Shown here piece by piece: positions 1-9,352 of a stretch of DNA of 64,000 bases (its first letter is position 1; the number at the start of each line of letters is the position of its first letter). A program made the translations under genes and the position numbers. Origin of the DNA: Secundilactobacillus collinoides DSM 20515 = JCM 1123 (lineage in GTDB: Bacteria > Bacillota > Bacilli > Lactobacillales > Lactobacillaceae); assembly GCF_001435975.1 (NCBI RefSeq), contig NZ_AYYR01000029.1, positions 36,102-100,101 on the forward strand. The letters are read 5' to 3'. The notes below the pieces were generated by a model that saw only the letters and a list, made by a program, of their open reading frames with translations, was not told where the DNA came from and made no database searches.

Positions 1-1
1 T

Positions 2-727
2 GAACTTGAAACGGCTCACGGTAACTACAGCGCGGACGCGGCGATTGTGACGTCTGGATTTGTTGCTAATAGTGATCTGCTTCATGGCCAAGTTGAAGTG
101 GAAAAACACGGGTCGCTTCTGGTCAACGGGCACATGCAAACTACAAACCCAGACATTTTTGCGGCTGGAGACTGTTCCATGGTGCGGTTTAACCCAACGG
201 GTGGACCGGCATACACACCACTGGCCTCCAGTGCGGTTCGTCAGGCTGTGCTTGTGGCGCATAACCTTTTCCACGAAAATTATCCCTACATGGGGACGCA
301 GGCAACGTCAGCAATCAAACTTTTTGGCTATTCAATTGCCACGACCGGCTTGACGCTGGAACATGCGTTAAAACGTAAAATTAATGCGGCACAGGTGGTT
401 TACGAAGGTATCTGGCGCCCTGAATACATGCCGACAACGGATGCCTTGACGATTATGATGGTGTACAACCGGGATACACGGCGGGTTCTCGGTGCACAAT
501 TGATAAGTAAGCACGAAATTGCCCAGTCGGCAAATGCCATTTCAATTGCTATTCAAAATAATAATACGATTGATGACCTATCGTTGGTTGATATGTTGTT
601 CCAACCAAATTTTGACAACCCATTCAACTACATTAACATCGCAGCTCAATTGGCAGTGGATCAGGAACGGCAAGCTAATAACGATAGCCCAAGGTTCACG
701 GCTTTGGGAAATCAGCAAGGATTGTAG
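2..727 (+). CDS. FAD-dependent NADH oxidase/peroxidase family protein, C-terminal part
   Basis: The reading frame is already open at base 2, so the gene starts upstream of the window and only about 241 C-terminal residues are seen. The segment NPDIFAAGD is the second FAD-binding motif of the pyridine nucleotide-disulfide oxidoreductase family. After it comes the dimerisation domain (SAIKLFGYSIATTGL, later GAQLISKHEIAQSANAISIAI), which is the layout of water-forming NADH oxidases, NADH peroxidases and CoA-disulfide reductases. In lactobacilli these cytoplasmic enzymes regenerate NAD+ or remove oxygen and peroxide. The active-site cysteine lies in the missing N-terminal half, so oxidase cannot be told from peroxidase here. 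A hairpin terminator follows after about 165 bases. Confidence 0.85.
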   Translation, partial: ELETAHGNYSADAAIVTSGFVANSDLLHGQVEVEKHGSLLVNGHMQTTNPDIFAAGDCSMVRFNPTGGPAYTPLASSAVRQAVLVAHNLFHENYPYMGTQATSAIKLFGYSIATTGLTLEHALKRKINAAQVVYEGIWRPEYMPTTDALTIMMVYNRDTRRVLGAQLISKHEIAQSANAISIAIQNNNTIDDLSLVDMLFQPNFDNPFNYINIAAQLAVDQERQANNDSPRFTALGNQQGL

Positions 728-891
728 CCTGTGGAAGAAGACGCCTAGGGTGGCAGTCTGGCTGATACAAAGTACCTAAGTTTCAAAATGGGATTCAACT
801 TTAAAGTATTCGCACTGGTCAGATTTCAAAATCAGCGCAGGTCCAGTGTGTTGAGTCCGGAAATTAGAAAAAATCATCAGAATATTTAACA

Positions 892-932
892 AAAAAATCA
901 CCCGGCTGCGTAATTGCAGTGGGTGATTTTTT
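892..932. terminator. Intrinsic terminator, probably bidirectional
   Basis: A 12-bp stem (AAAAAATCACCC / GGGTGATTTTTT) with a second inner stem CTGC/GCAG. It has A-tract and T-tract flanks on both sides, so it can end the oxidase gene on the + strand and the permease on the - strand. Confidence 0.8.
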
Positions 933-1079
933 GTACAAAGGATGTCACTTGTGTTAAATGTGTCACTTCAGCTCGACAACCCCGTCTGAATAGCTATTGA
1001 AACGAAGCGTCATCGGACAAGTTTTGCAAAGCTGTCTGGCGTGCATTTTCCATTTACTGTCTTGCCTGAATATTGCATG

Positions 1080-2438
1080 CTAATCCGTCTTTACTTTCCC
1101 ATGAAACTTCAGGAAGTAAACTAAAGTCATAATGACCAGGAAGATAACGCCGACCCAAATCGAAATTCTGGTTTCTGGGTTGATGAACATGAAAATCAAC
1201 GTTAACAGCAAGAAGAACAGGGTGATATAGTTTGAATATGGTGAAAATGGCATCTTAAACGGATGATCTTTCATCTCGTCTTTGTGTACTTTTCTGAACT
1301 TGATCTGGCTGATCAAGATAACGAACCATGGAATCATCCCTGGCAGGACACTTGAACTATAGACCATGATGAAGATGTTGCTGGCACCTTTATAGAAGAG
1401 CGGCAGGACAAAGTTTAGGACGACTCCAAGGAAGATCCCAAAGGAAATTGCAATAACTGAGTAGAATGGGACGCCGTGACGGTTTAATTTCAGGAATCGT
1501 TTTGGCAGCTGACCGTTGTTGGCCAGGGTGTAGGACATCCGGCTGGCACTGTAGATCCCGGAGTTCGATCCGGACAAGGCAGCCGTGATGACAACGAAGT
1601 TAATAATTGACGCCGCAGCGGTGATCCCAATTTTGGCGAAGGTTTCAACGAAGGGTGAGCCAACGTTGTCAAGTTCGTTCCATGGGTAGATGCTCAGGAT
1701 AACGAAGATGGCGCCGATGTAGAAAATCAAGATCCGGAAAACGGTTGAGCGGATAGCTTTAACCAGCGTTTGACGCGGGTTTTCAGCTTCCCCAGCAGTG
1801 ACCCCAATCAACTCGATACCTTGGTAAGAAGCCAGCACGATGGCGAGGGCGAAGATGAAGCCCTTGAAGCCGCCGGTGAAGAACCCGTGGGTCCACATGT
1901 TGCTGATCCCAATTGGGTGGAAGTGGTTCCCGATACCAAAGACAATCAAACCGAGACCAACGATGATCATCAGAATAATGGTCACAACCTTAATCAGCGC
2001 GAACCAGAATTCCAGTTCCCCGAACATTTTTACAGAGATCAGGTTGGCTAAACACAGGAAGGTGATGGCAACCAGACCAGGAATCCAGTCGGGTAAATGC
2101 GGCCACCAGTAATCAAAGTAGCCCCCAATGGCAATCATTTCACTCATCCCAACAATAACGAATTGGAAGATGTTGCTCCAGGCGGTTAAAAAACCAGCTA
2201 ATGGGTGAATATACTCAGTGGCGAACTTGGAAAATGATCCCGTATCAGGATCCACATAGAGCATTTCACCTAACGCCCGCATGATCATGTACAGGAAGAG
2301 ACCGGCAATGGCATAGGCAATCAAAACTGAAGGCCCCGTCCACTTAATGGTTGAGGTGGAGCCCATGAACAGCCCAACACCAATGGTCCCGCCCAGTGCA
2401 ATCATTTGCATCTGACGGGCACTTAACTTACGTTTCAT
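1080..2438 (-). CDS. Amino acid permease, APC superfamily (AAT type)
   Basis: A 452-residue integral membrane protein with about 12 hydrophobic segments. The N-terminus (MIALGGTIGVGLFMGS) is the substrate-binding signature of the amino acid transporter (AAT) branch of the APC superfamily. Further conserved pieces are RALGEML after helix 2 and SYQGIELIGVTAGEAENP in helix 6, typical of proton-coupled permeases of the CycA/AroP/ProY group. Substrate cannot be read from the sequence; D-alanine/glycine/D-serine, aromatic and proline permeases share this pattern. It is transcribed away from corA, with about 195 bases between the start codons. It appears monocistronic. Confidence 0.88.
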   Translation of the reverse strand: MKRKLSARQMQMIALGGTIGVGLFMGSTSTIKWTGPSVLIAYAIAGLFLYMIMRALGEMLYVDPDTGSFSKFATEYIHPLAGFLTAWSNIFQFVIVGMSEMIAIGGYFDYWWPHLPDWIPGLVAITFLCLANLISVKMFGELEFWFALIKVVTIILMIIVGLGLIVFGIGNHFHPIGISNMWTHGFFTGGFKGFIFALAIVLASYQGIELIGVTAGEAENPRQTLVKAIRSTVFRILIFYIGAIFVILSIYPWNELDNVGSPFVETFAKIGITAAASIINFVVITAALSGSNSGIYSASRMSYTLANNGQLPKRFLKLNRHGVPFYSVIAISFGIFLGVVLNFVLPLFYKGASNIFIMVYSSSVLPGMIPWFVILISQIKFRKVHKDEMKDHPFKMPFSPYSNYITLFFLLLTLIFMFINPETRISIWVGVIFLVIMTLVYFLKFHGKVKTD

Positions 2439-2633
2439 AATTTCTAATCCCTTTCACATAAAATCTTAGTTAATGATGAGGGAAGCTGACAAATAATATT
2501 AGTGCAACACCGCGATGTGATATGATAACGATAATAGACTTAACCACAGTCAGCCTCATTTTATTAACTTAGTATGAGAATAATGCTACACGAAAAACGC
2601 CGCGATGGCAAATGTAAAGAAGGATGTTAGGCC

Positions 2634-3569
2634 ATGATCAAGACATATTCGTTATGGGATAACCTTACCTGGGTGGCGGTTAGCCAGCCAAATCAACAAG
2701 ATTTTAGCCAGTTGGTAGAAAACTATCACGTGTTACCTAGGTACATTTCCTACATTAAGGACCGCCGGGAACGTGCTCGGTTTAATTACGATAATACACA
2801 TGACAGCAAGCTGTTAATTTTCCGTGTGATTCCTGAACATAAAGACGACCATGAGCTGGGAACGGATGAGACGCTTCCCGTGGCCTTTTTGCTGCGTGAT
2901 AATCTGGTCATGACCATCGTTCAAAATGAAACGAAGTACGTTGTTGACCTGATGGCGTCAATCGTCAAGGATCATCGCGAACAGAAACGACCAGTTAGTG
3001 AACTGAATTTGATTATTGAATTATTATTCAACTTGAATGACGGGTACGCAGATCGAATCGATGCACTGGATGATATTCAAGAAAACTTGGAAAATTATCA
3101 TCGCCGGCCAAGTAACAAACAAATTGCTGAACTGACCAAGTTGGACAAGGGACTTGTGTATCTAAAAACGGCTGCCCATAACAATGTGCTGGCAATCGGT
3201 CAGATTCAGGTTTTGTCGGATGCGGATGACGACCCGCTGCACCTGGATGAGAGCGAAACCCAGCACCTAAAGGACCTCATGGTGGAAGTTGAACAGAGTC
3301 GCTCGCTGGCTGATATTTCCGCCGAGGTCGTTGAAAAATTGTCCAATAACTACAGCAATGTCTTGGACAATAGTTTGAACACGACCATGCGGTTACTGAC
3401 CGTCTGGACGCTGGCACTGGCATTTCCACCCATTGTGTCCGGCTTTTGGGGAATGAACATGGACCTGCCGCTTACCAAACTGCCGTGGGCGTGGGTGCTT
3501 TCTATCGTGCTGTCAGTGGTTCCAATCTTTGCGCTGGTGTGGTACCTTAGAAAGCATCACGATTTATAA
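2634..3569 (+). CDS. corA: CorA family divalent cation transporter
   Basis: 311 residues, the usual CorA length. The N-terminal two thirds form the soluble cytoplasmic alpha/beta domain with a long acidic helix (residues about 120-245). Two C-terminal membrane helices follow, and the first ends in the GMN signature (GFWGMNMDLP, residues about 273-275) that forms the ion entrance. CorA pentamers mediate uptake of Mg2+ or related divalent ions. ATG 2634 follows GGATGTTAGG. The acetyltransferase gene starts 14 bases after the stop, so the two are likely cotranscribed. Confidence 0.92.
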   Translation: MIKTYSLWDNLTWVAVSQPNQQDFSQLVENYHVLPRYISYIKDRRERARFNYDNTHDSKLLIFRVIPEHKDDHELGTDETLPVAFLLRDNLVMTIVQNETKYVVDLMASIVKDHREQKRPVSELNLIIELLFNLNDGYADRIDALDDIQENLENYHRRPSNKQIAELTKLDKGLVYLKTAAHNNVLAIGQIQVLSDADDDPLHLDESETQHLKDLMVEVEQSRSLADISAEVVEKLSNNYSNVLDNSLNTTMRLLTVWTLALAFPPIVSGFWGMNMDLPLTKLPWAWVLSIVLSVVPIFALVWYLRKHHDL

Positions 3570-3583
3570 GGAGTTTTTGACAC

Positions 3584-4072
3584 ATGAAAATTGAATCTGT
3601 AACACCTAGCGACTTGGACCAAATCGTTGCCATTGAACAAGCTGGGTTCACGCCTGAAGAGGCTGGGACGCCGGCAGCGTTTAAAGTTCGAATCGATAAT
3701 TTAGCGGACAGTTTCTTGGTAGCTCGTGATGACCAGGGAACTGTTCAAGGGTTTATTGTCGGGCCCGTGGATGCAAGTCCTTATGTCCTCGACGACATGT
3801 ACGCAACCTCAAAGCCGAACCAGCCGACTGGTGGTAATCAGCTCGTCTTGTCATTAGCCGTGGCCCCAAGTGCCCAACATCAGCATCTAGGCAGCCAGCT
3901 TTTGGCCGCTTTGGAAGACGTTGCCAAAAAAGCCCAGCGGGAAACGATATCCCTCACTTGTCTAGATCGGCTAGTGCCGTTTTACGAACAGAATGGCTTC
4001 CACAACGATGGGGTGGCCGATTCTGACCACGCGGGTGAAATTTGGTATAACCTCGTTAAACCGCTCCGTTAA
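3584..4072 (+). CDS. GNAT family N-acetyltransferase
   Basis: 162 residues. The segment VLSLAVAPSAQHQHLGSQLLAALEDVA (residues about 85-112) holds the acetyl-CoA loop in the variant form QHQHLGSQLL. The C-terminal LVPFYEQNGFHNDG is the usual end of the GNAT fold. It transfers an acetyl group from acetyl-CoA to an unknown amine. Ribosome binding site AAGGAG lies 9 bases before ATG 3584. It is the second gene after corA, and I see no terminator between them. Confidence 0.85.
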   Translation: MKIESVTPSDLDQIVAIEQAGFTPEEAGTPAAFKVRIDNLADSFLVARDDQGTVQGFIVGPVDASPYVLDDMYATSKPNQPTGGNQLVLSLAVAPSAQHQHLGSQLLAALEDVAKKAQRETISLTCLDRLVPFYEQNGFHNDGVADSDHAGEIWYNLVKPLR

Positions 4073-4125
4073 GCTATTTTAGACGGAATTTTCAAACCTG
4101 TTTGAAAAAAGTTTTTAAAAAAGGG

Positions 4126-4154
4126 TTGACGAATATCCATTTTGGGATTAAATT
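4126..4154 (+). promoter_or_regulatory. Promoter of the first valine-type T-box unit
   Basis: TTGACG (4126-4131), 17-bp spacer, TAAATT (4149-4154), placed just before the T-box leader. Confidence 0.7.
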
Positions 4155-4159
4155 AAAGC

Positions 4160-4452
4160 CACATTAGCAATTGATGAGAAAAAACAAATGCCATGAAGCG
4201 GAGAGTAAGTTTAACCGCGACGTCAGTGAATCCCGTTAAGTGAGAAGGGACCGTCAAGTTAAGGTGAAAGTAACCGCCGAGCAGTGGATGCGAAGATTGA
4301 GTGTCCATGGGTCGTACCCCTTACAGTACTAGCGTATCGCCCCGGGGCCGTACGCGAAAAGGTGACGTCTGCGAAGACGTTGCGAACAAAGGTGGTACAG
4401 CGCAGAAGCGCCCTTAGTTAACAGAAATGTTGATTAAGGGCGCTTTTTCTCA
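4160..4452 (+). promoter_or_regulatory. T-box leader, specifier read as GUA (Val)
   Basis: The T-box sequence AAAGGTGGTACAGCG (about 4389-4403) can form the antiterminator. The competing terminator has the stem AGCGCCCTTA...TAAGGGCGCT followed by a T tract at about 4403-4450. The stem I specifier loop has the typical loop E strand AGAGTAAG opposite GTGAAAGTAA, flanked by GCGG/CCGC, so the specifier reads GTA. The UGGU bulge predicts discriminator base A, which fits tRNA-Val. Uncharged tRNA would allow read-through into the PanE-like gene. The T-box call is firm; the amino acid is my manual reading. Confidence 0.9.
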
Positions 4453-4482
4453 TCAAAAATAAAAAAATGGAGTGTGATCTTA

Positions 4483-5475
4483 ATGAAATTTGCAATGATT
4501 GGTGCCGGAGCTATGGGTTTACGTTATGGGATTTTGTTACAGGAGGCTGGCAACGATGTCACCTTTATCGATACGTGGCAACCAAATATTGATAAAATTC
4601 GCGAACAGGGCGGCGTTTACGTTTCTCGCGACCATAAAGATCGCCATTTGACCCCAATTAAATTGGAGACCCCGGAAACTTATGATGATGATCCTGACAT
4701 GTACATATTCTTTGTTAAGCAGATGCAGCTCGAAGACTTCTTGAAGCGTTGTGCGCACTTCTTCAAGCCAAACCAATACGCCTTTACCTGCATGAACGGG
4801 ATGGGCCATATCGAAAAATTGCAAAAGTACTTTGCCGACGACAAGATCATTGCCGGGACAGCCCTGATTGCTACTGTTTTGAACGGCCCTGGCGACGTTG
4901 ACTTCATTGGCGAACGTGGTGCCGGCATGATGAACATGGCCAACTACACTGAAAAGCCGGATGAAATGACACACCGCCTCTTCGATGAACTCGACAAGGC
5001 TCAGATGCACCCATCACTAAAGACCAACTTTAAGGGGACGTTGATGACTAAAGTTATCTTCAACTCCGTTATCAACACCATCTGTACCTTGTTTGGTATC
5101 ACCATGGGTGAATTCGGGAACTCTGACCGGGCCTACGATCTCGGCCGTCAATTGATCGACGAAGCCTACGATATCTGTGCCCGTGCCGGCATCACACTGG
5201 TTTCTGACCGTGACGAAGAAATGGCCGCTTTGGACCACAACACCCGGATCGATATGCCATTACACTACCCATCTATGTACCAAGATATGAGCCACGACCG
5301 GCCAACCGAAGTTGACTACATCAACGGGTACATTGCTGAACTTGGACGCAAATACCACTACGAAGCTAAGACCCACATCTTCTTGACCAACCTGGTTCAC
5401 TTGTCTGAATACCACCGTGCTAACGAAAAGAAGGCACGTGAGGAAGCTGCTGAGAAGACCGAAGCTGTGCTTTAA
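4483..5475 (+). CDS. Ketopantoate reductase (PanE/ApbA) family 2-keto acid reductase
   Basis: 330 residues. The N-terminal Rossmann fold has GAGAMG (residues about 8-13) for NAD(P)H. The catalytic lysine motif lies in TLMTKVIFNSVINT and the conserved glutamate in PTEVDYING, as in ketopantoate reductases. The start is ATG 4483, with GGAG 10 bases upstream; an in-frame GTG at 4474 is less well placed. Control by a valine-type T-box fits a reductase of branched-chain 2-keto acids, as known for a Lactococcus PanE homologue that makes hydroxyacids, but ketopantoate is also derived from the valine precursor. A paralogue under its own T-box lies at 34757. No other pantothenate gene is visible. Confidence 0.85.
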   Translation: MKFAMIGAGAMGLRYGILLQEAGNDVTFIDTWQPNIDKIREQGGVYVSRDHKDRHLTPIKLETPETYDDDPDMYIFFVKQMQLEDFLKRCAHFFKPNQYAFTCMNGMGHIEKLQKYFADDKIIAGTALIATVLNGPGDVDFIGERGAGMMNMANYTEKPDEMTHRLFDELDKAQMHPSLKTNFKGTLMTKVIFNSVINTICTLFGITMGEFGNSDRAYDLGRQLIDEAYDICARAGITLVSDRDEEMAALDHNTRIDMPLHYPSMYQDMSHDRPTEVDYINGYIAELGRKYHYEAKTHIFLTNLVHLSEYHRANEKKAREEAAEKTEAVL

Positions 5476-5744
5476 AGGCTTAATCACTTAAGCCTGTGAG
5501 CGGGTGGATGCGTACCTTGTAAGCCGCCCCATGTGAACTAGCCGCGAACCATGGTTAAGAAGCAAAAGATAATAAACGCTGGTTTGTAGAGAATCCGTTC
5601 GTGACTGTCTGCCATTCAGTGCGAGCGAAGCTTTCTGCACCAGTTGTGAGTTTAGACATTATCTTCAGTGACCTAGACATCGTTCAGTTAGTTTTCATAC
5701 CGTTAATTGCAACATCTCCTTTGGAAATAACAAATAGAAATAAT

Positions 5745-5784
5745 AAAACGCCCATGCAGTCGTCTGATTGCGTGGGCGTTTTTT
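5745..5784. terminator. Bidirectional terminator between the PanE-like gene and pheA
   Basis: AAAACGCCCATGC / GCGTGGGCGTTTT stem with T tracts on both strands, between convergent genes. The remaining intergenic bases (5476-5744) show no gene or clear motif. Confidence 0.8.
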
Positions 5785-5798
5785 GTGAAAAATCAAGA

Positions 5799-6638
5799 TT
5801 ATACGGCGTAGAACCCTAGTGGATGCACCGTGTAAGCCTTTGCCATTTTACCGAGGGTGTCAAACAAGGTCTCCTTTTGGTCAAAGGTGCCTGATACTTC
5901 GATATAAAAGGAATAGATTCCAATTTTTTGCCGCGTTGGCAAGGACATGATCGTGACCAAGTTCAAACCGGCGTCCGCCAAATGGTTCAAAATTTCGCGC
6001 AGGACGCCTGGTTGTTCCGTTGGGGGTGTAATGAACATTGGGAACTTAAAGGCCGTATCTGGAGCTTCAGTGGCTTCTGGTGCGACTAATGATGCGGGCT
6101 GCTTCTTAAAGATAATAAAGCGTGTGGCGTTATCATCCTGGTCGGCAACGTTATCCTGCATCAGCGGGAAATCCAGAGCTGTCATTTGTGATTGCGGAAT
6201 AATGGCTGCGTCACCGTTCTGTCCGGCCTGGAGTTTTTCCAGTGATGTCATGTTGCTTGAGGTGGTGATGATTTCAGCCTGGGGCAGGTTTGCCAGTAAG
6301 TTTTGACACTGACCCTCGGTCTTGAACTGGACGTAGATACGGTTGATTTTGGCCAGGTCATCAACCTTGGCCGCCAACCCGAAGTTAACGGGGACGGTGA
6401 CCTCGCCAATTTCAGTGACGTCAGCGACCTGCAGGCGTTGCAGGGTAGCTTGAACGAAGCCGTCTAATTGGTTTTCTAAGGGGAGCAGGCCCAAGCCGTC
6501 TGGGACCACAGAGTTGTAAACCAAATCAAAAGTCGGGTGATAATCGGGTTCGATATTTAATTCAGGATGGCGCGCAATGAAGACTTGAGCGGCTGCGTCC
6601 GTGAAGGTGCCGGCTGGACCTAGTACGGATAATTTCAT
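5799..6638 (-). CDS. pheA: Prephenate dehydratase
   Basis: 279 residues, the normal length for a monofunctional enzyme. It begins with LSVLGPAGTFTDAAA, the family's N-terminal substrate-binding motif. It carries the catalytic TRF motif in NATRFIIF (about two thirds along), then an ACT regulatory domain (LREILNHLADAGLNLVTIMSLPTRQKIGIYSFYIEV) that would bind phenylalanine. The reaction is prephenate to phenylpyruvate in cytoplasmic phenylalanine synthesis. The ACT segment reads SLPTR where ESRP is usual, a modest variation. I prefer ATG 6638; an in-frame GTG at 6647 is possible. It stands alone, away from other aromatic genes. Confidence 0.9.
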   Translation of the reverse strand: MKLSVLGPAGTFTDAAAQVFIARHPELNIEPDYHPTFDLVYNSVVPDGLGLLPLENQLDGFVQATLQRLQVADVTEIGEVTVPVNFGLAAKVDDLAKINRIYVQFKTEGQCQNLLANLPQAEIITTSSNMTSLEKLQAGQNGDAAIIPQSQMTALDFPLMQDNVADQDDNATRFIIFKKQPASLVAPEATEAPDTAFKFPMFITPPTEQPGVLREILNHLADAGLNLVTIMSLPTRQKIGIYSFYIEVSGTFDQKETLFDTLGKMAKAYTVHPLGFYAV

Positions 6639-6823
6639 GAAGGACACTTCTTTCTTATGAGCAACGCACGAAATAAGGCCATTTGGTCTGTAACCGATAA
6701 CAACCTTGTCGTTTCAATTAATTTCTAATACCTTCATTACAACACAGGTCGCGACCCAGAGCAACTTAATTTACACCCGCCATGAATCGTGGCAGAATAG
6801 TTGCATCAAAGGGGGAATCACGT

Positions 6824-7192
6824 ATGACAAGACTTGAAATGACACAGGATGTCCAGACACGATTGGCAAACCACCTCGCACCGGGTGATCAGCTGATCCT
6901 TGATTTTGACGATGGTGTGGGCCGTTATTCTAAGGTGGGCGTTTGTTCACTGGATGTGAGTTTTCGGTTCCTGATCGTTTCAAATGATGCTGTTGACCCC
7001 GTTTACGATGAGACGCTTACCAGTCCGGCTGGCAACGTACTGATCAAAAGCTATGCTGACAATTACCTGAATGAAAATCCTAAACTAACGCTAAGTCACT
7101 TTGGCTTAATTCAACTCTCTTCAGCGGTAGGGGTGTTGGACAGTAACGTTGAGATTATCGATCATCCTGACGTAGTGACTGAGGCAAAATAA
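6824..7192 (+). CDS. HesB/IscA-like (iron-sulfur cluster biosynthesis family) protein
   Basis: 122 residues. The pattern LAPGDQLILDFDDGVGRYSKVGVCSLDVSFRFLIV followed by a beta-rich second half matches the lactobacillar HesB-like Fe-S biosynthesis family. Only one cysteine (in GVCSLD) is present, so the three-cysteine metal site of true A-type carriers is missing and a cluster-carrier role is uncertain. ATG 6824 follows GGGGGA at a good distance; the frame stays open 14 codons further upstream but with no better site. A strong terminator follows. Confidence 0.7.
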   Translation: MTRLEMTQDVQTRLANHLAPGDQLILDFDDGVGRYSKVGVCSLDVSFRFLIVSNDAVDPVYDETLTSPAGNVLIKSYADNYLNENPKLTLSHFGLIQLSSAVGVLDSNVEIIDHPDVVTEAK

Positions 7193-7218
7193 ACTGTTTG
7201 ATTTAAAGTATCATCAAA

Positions 7219-7270
7219 GTGCTCCGGACAAAATTCAATTTTGGATTTTGTCCGGAGCACTAATTTTTTT
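7219..7270 (+). terminator. Intrinsic terminator
   Basis: GTGCTCCGGACAAAAT / ATTTTGTCCGGAGCAC stem followed by TAATTTTTTT, 26 bases after the HesB-like gene. Confidence 0.85.
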
Positions 7271-7279
7271 AAAAATGTC

Positions 7280-7834
7280 TTAGTGGGGTTTTTCTGTGAA
7301 TCGCGCAAATAATTCCGTGACGTGCGATGCAATCTGCTGAATAGACAGTGAATTTGGATTTTGCAACCACCATTTAATGGCTGATGCTAACGCGGAAGAA
7401 ATGAAAATTAAATCTACTTGTTGATATAAAACGTCCTTATTAGTCCAACTCAAGGTGTCGTCTAGAATTTCTTTGATTTTGACTTGAAAAGGCGGTAAAA
7501 AATATTTTTCGTTTTCATTATTAAATAGTATTTCGAATAGTTCATGCTTTGAATCAAAATACGAAAAAATAAGTGTCATTAATTCTTGGATTCTTTTTTG
7601 AGGAATATTGGCGTGTATTTGCACAGCGTAACTGGAAAAATCTAAGGTTTGAAACGCTAAATATTTGTTTAATAAATCATACTTGTCTTCAAAGTGAATA
7701 TAAAAAGTGGATCGATTAACATCAGCCTGATCCGTAATATCTTTTATTGATATCTTTGCGAAATCTTTTTTTTTGTAGTAACCCTGTAAACGTGTCAAAA
7801 ATGAGTTTTTGTGTTTTGCGAGACCGTCGATCAT
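7280..7834 (-). CDS. TetR family transcriptional regulator
   Basis: 184 residues. The N-terminal helix-turn-helix reads FAKISIKDITDQADVNRSTFYIHFEDKYDLLNKYL, the TetR signature (NRSTFYIHF recognition helix). The C-terminal ligand domain is divergent and suits the TetR_C type seen in DhaS-like regulators. ATG 7834 has GGAG 6 bases upstream. An upstream in-frame extension to 7900 has no ribosome binding site. It is divergent from the lipocalin-like gene at 7988, which is its likely target. Confidence 0.88.
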   Translation of the reverse strand: MIDGLAKHKNSFLTRLQGYYKKKDFAKISIKDITDQADVNRSTFYIHFEDKYDLLNKYLAFQTLDFSSYAVQIHANIPQKRIQELMTLIFSYFDSKHELFEILFNNENEKYFLPPFQVKIKEILDDTLSWTNKDVLYQQVDLIFISSALASAIKWWLQNPNSLSIQQIASHVTELFARFTEKPH

Positions 7835-7928
7835 TCTTTGTCTCCATTTCTGTATTGCCTCCCAGACAACAGTATTTTCGAATTGTCGATTAAGCGACAA
7901 AACGGTGTGTTTAATGATTGTTGGTTGT

Positions 7929-7953
7929 GGTTGAAACGATTATATTTTGAACC
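7929..7953. promoter_or_regulatory. Candidate operator of the TetR divergon
   Basis: An imperfect inverted repeat, GGTTGAAA ... TTTTGAACC, in the 153-bp gap between the divergent TetR and lipocalin-like genes. TetR proteins usually bind such palindromes; the symmetry here is only partial. Confidence 0.3.
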
Positions 7954-7987
7954 ATGATAATTAATAAGCTTGAAAGGAAGTATTACG

Positions 7988-8965
7988 ATGACTAAAAACA
8001 CTAGATTAAATGAAGGCTTACCAATTTTTGTTGACCACAAAACAGACGTTGGACCGATATCCAAAGCACCATCAGATTCTTGGTATGTTAATTGTGCCTT
8101 TGAGGCTGATGGCAAGCAGCTTGGATTTATGTGGCATCAACAGACGATGAAAATGGGTCCAATTTCTGTTAATTTTGCTGAACTGTTGCTATTGAACGCA
8201 ACCGATAACTACAGCCTTTCCGAATTGGCAAAGCCTAAACCGATTTCCATTAAAAAAATCTCTGAAAATGAGGTCGAAGTAGTTTCCTCAATCGGGAGCT
8301 TTTCTGGAAGTTATCGTGATGGTTTTGATTTACAACTCCAAATTCAGGACGGAGGTGTTCACGTCCATCTGAAACCCGACACGACTTTGTATAACGGTAC
8401 AACCGGGCTGTTACCGCTAGTTGGTTCAGACTCACATGAGTTTGCCTACCCAAACATGAGTGTAACAGGCGCCGTTACAATGAACAATGAAACGTATGAG
8501 TTAAGTGATGGTACCGCATGGTTTGATAAACAGTGGGTAACCACGGCACCAAACCGGGGTGAGATGAATAATGCTGCCTGGTTGTGGCTTGGGTTGCCAT
8601 TAAATAACAAAGGCACCTGTTCAATTTCACTTTGGGACTATTATACATCAGAAAATCGTAACGCTTTTGCCACTGTTGTTGAGGAGAATGGGATGCAAGA
8701 AACAATGCCAATTTCCGTGACCTATAATAACATTTGGAAAAGCCAGAAAACGGGTAACAGTTATCCGGAAATAATTGATATTCGAATTGATGAGATCGAT
8801 TTGAACTTGTCTTTAAGAACGCTAATAGTCGATACTGAATTTTATCAAGAGCACGCGAAATTGGGCGGATGCCAAAATTTATGTGGAGTTACAGGGACTT
8901 TTCGGCAGCATAAAATATCAAAATACTGCGTTGTCGAAATGATCAATGATCTTTGTGGTGATTAA
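7988..8965 (+). CDS. AttH/CrtC-like lipocalin-fold protein
   Basis: 325 residues without signal peptide. The segment SDGTAWFDKQWVTT (about residue 175) is the hallmark of the AttH / carotenoid 1,2-hydratase (CrtC) / hydroxyneurosporene synthase-like family, a double lipocalin beta-barrel that binds hydrophobic ligands. WLWLGLPLNNKGTCSISLWDYY also fits. Molecular function in lactobacilli is unknown; no carotenoid genes are nearby. AAAGGAAG lies before ATG 7988. The neighbouring divergent TetR regulator suggests induction by a small lipophilic compound. A hairpin terminator follows. Confidence 0.7.
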   Translation: MTKNTRLNEGLPIFVDHKTDVGPISKAPSDSWYVNCAFEADGKQLGFMWHQQTMKMGPISVNFAELLLLNATDNYSLSELAKPKPISIKKISENEVEVVSSIGSFSGSYRDGFDLQLQIQDGGVHVHLKPDTTLYNGTTGLLPLVGSDSHEFAYPNMSVTGAVTMNNETYELSDGTAWFDKQWVTTAPNRGEMNNAAWLWLGLPLNNKGTCSISLWDYYTSENRNAFATVVEENGMQETMPISVTYNNIWKSQKTGNSYPEIIDIRIDEIDLNLSLRTLIVDTEFYQEHAKLGGCQNLCGVTGTFRQHKISKYCVVEMINDLCGD

Positions 8966-8992
8966 CTCGATTTCTTGATGAATGCTTAGAGA

Positions 8993-9038
8993 AAGAGACC
9001 TATGGAAAAATGATTGTATTTTTCCATAGGCCTCTTAT
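8993..9038 (+). terminator. Intrinsic terminator
   Basis: GAGACCTATGGAAAAA / TTTTTCCATAGGCCTC stem then TTATTT. The rest of 9040-9352 shows no credible gene; a 65-codon reverse frame there has no ribosome binding site. Confidence 0.8.
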
Positions 9039-9352
9039 TTAGTGAGCTGCTCTATTAGGTGGTTTATTGGAAATAGAATTGTTAATCACGTGTGTAAATT
9101 TAAAGAAAAGACGCTCCACGAAAGTGACATCTGGCAACCAAGACACGACAAATCAGCTAGTTTCAGTACGGCAATAAAGGGTTAAACCTTCGCACGACCA
9201 ATTATTGCACATGCTGACAGTAAGTCGAAAGTGCCAGTGATTAGTGTTGGGCATGACCCCCGTATAAAAAAGTTTCCGAAAAAAGGGCGCAGCCAAAGCC
9301 ACTCGGTCAGAGTAACCTATGCTACGCCCATTGAACACTACTTGTGACATTT

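Noticed and set aside
9153..9350. 65-codon reverse frame downstream of the ABC transporter genes
   Set aside because: No start signal and no family resemblance; it sits in the 3' flank of the transporter operon.
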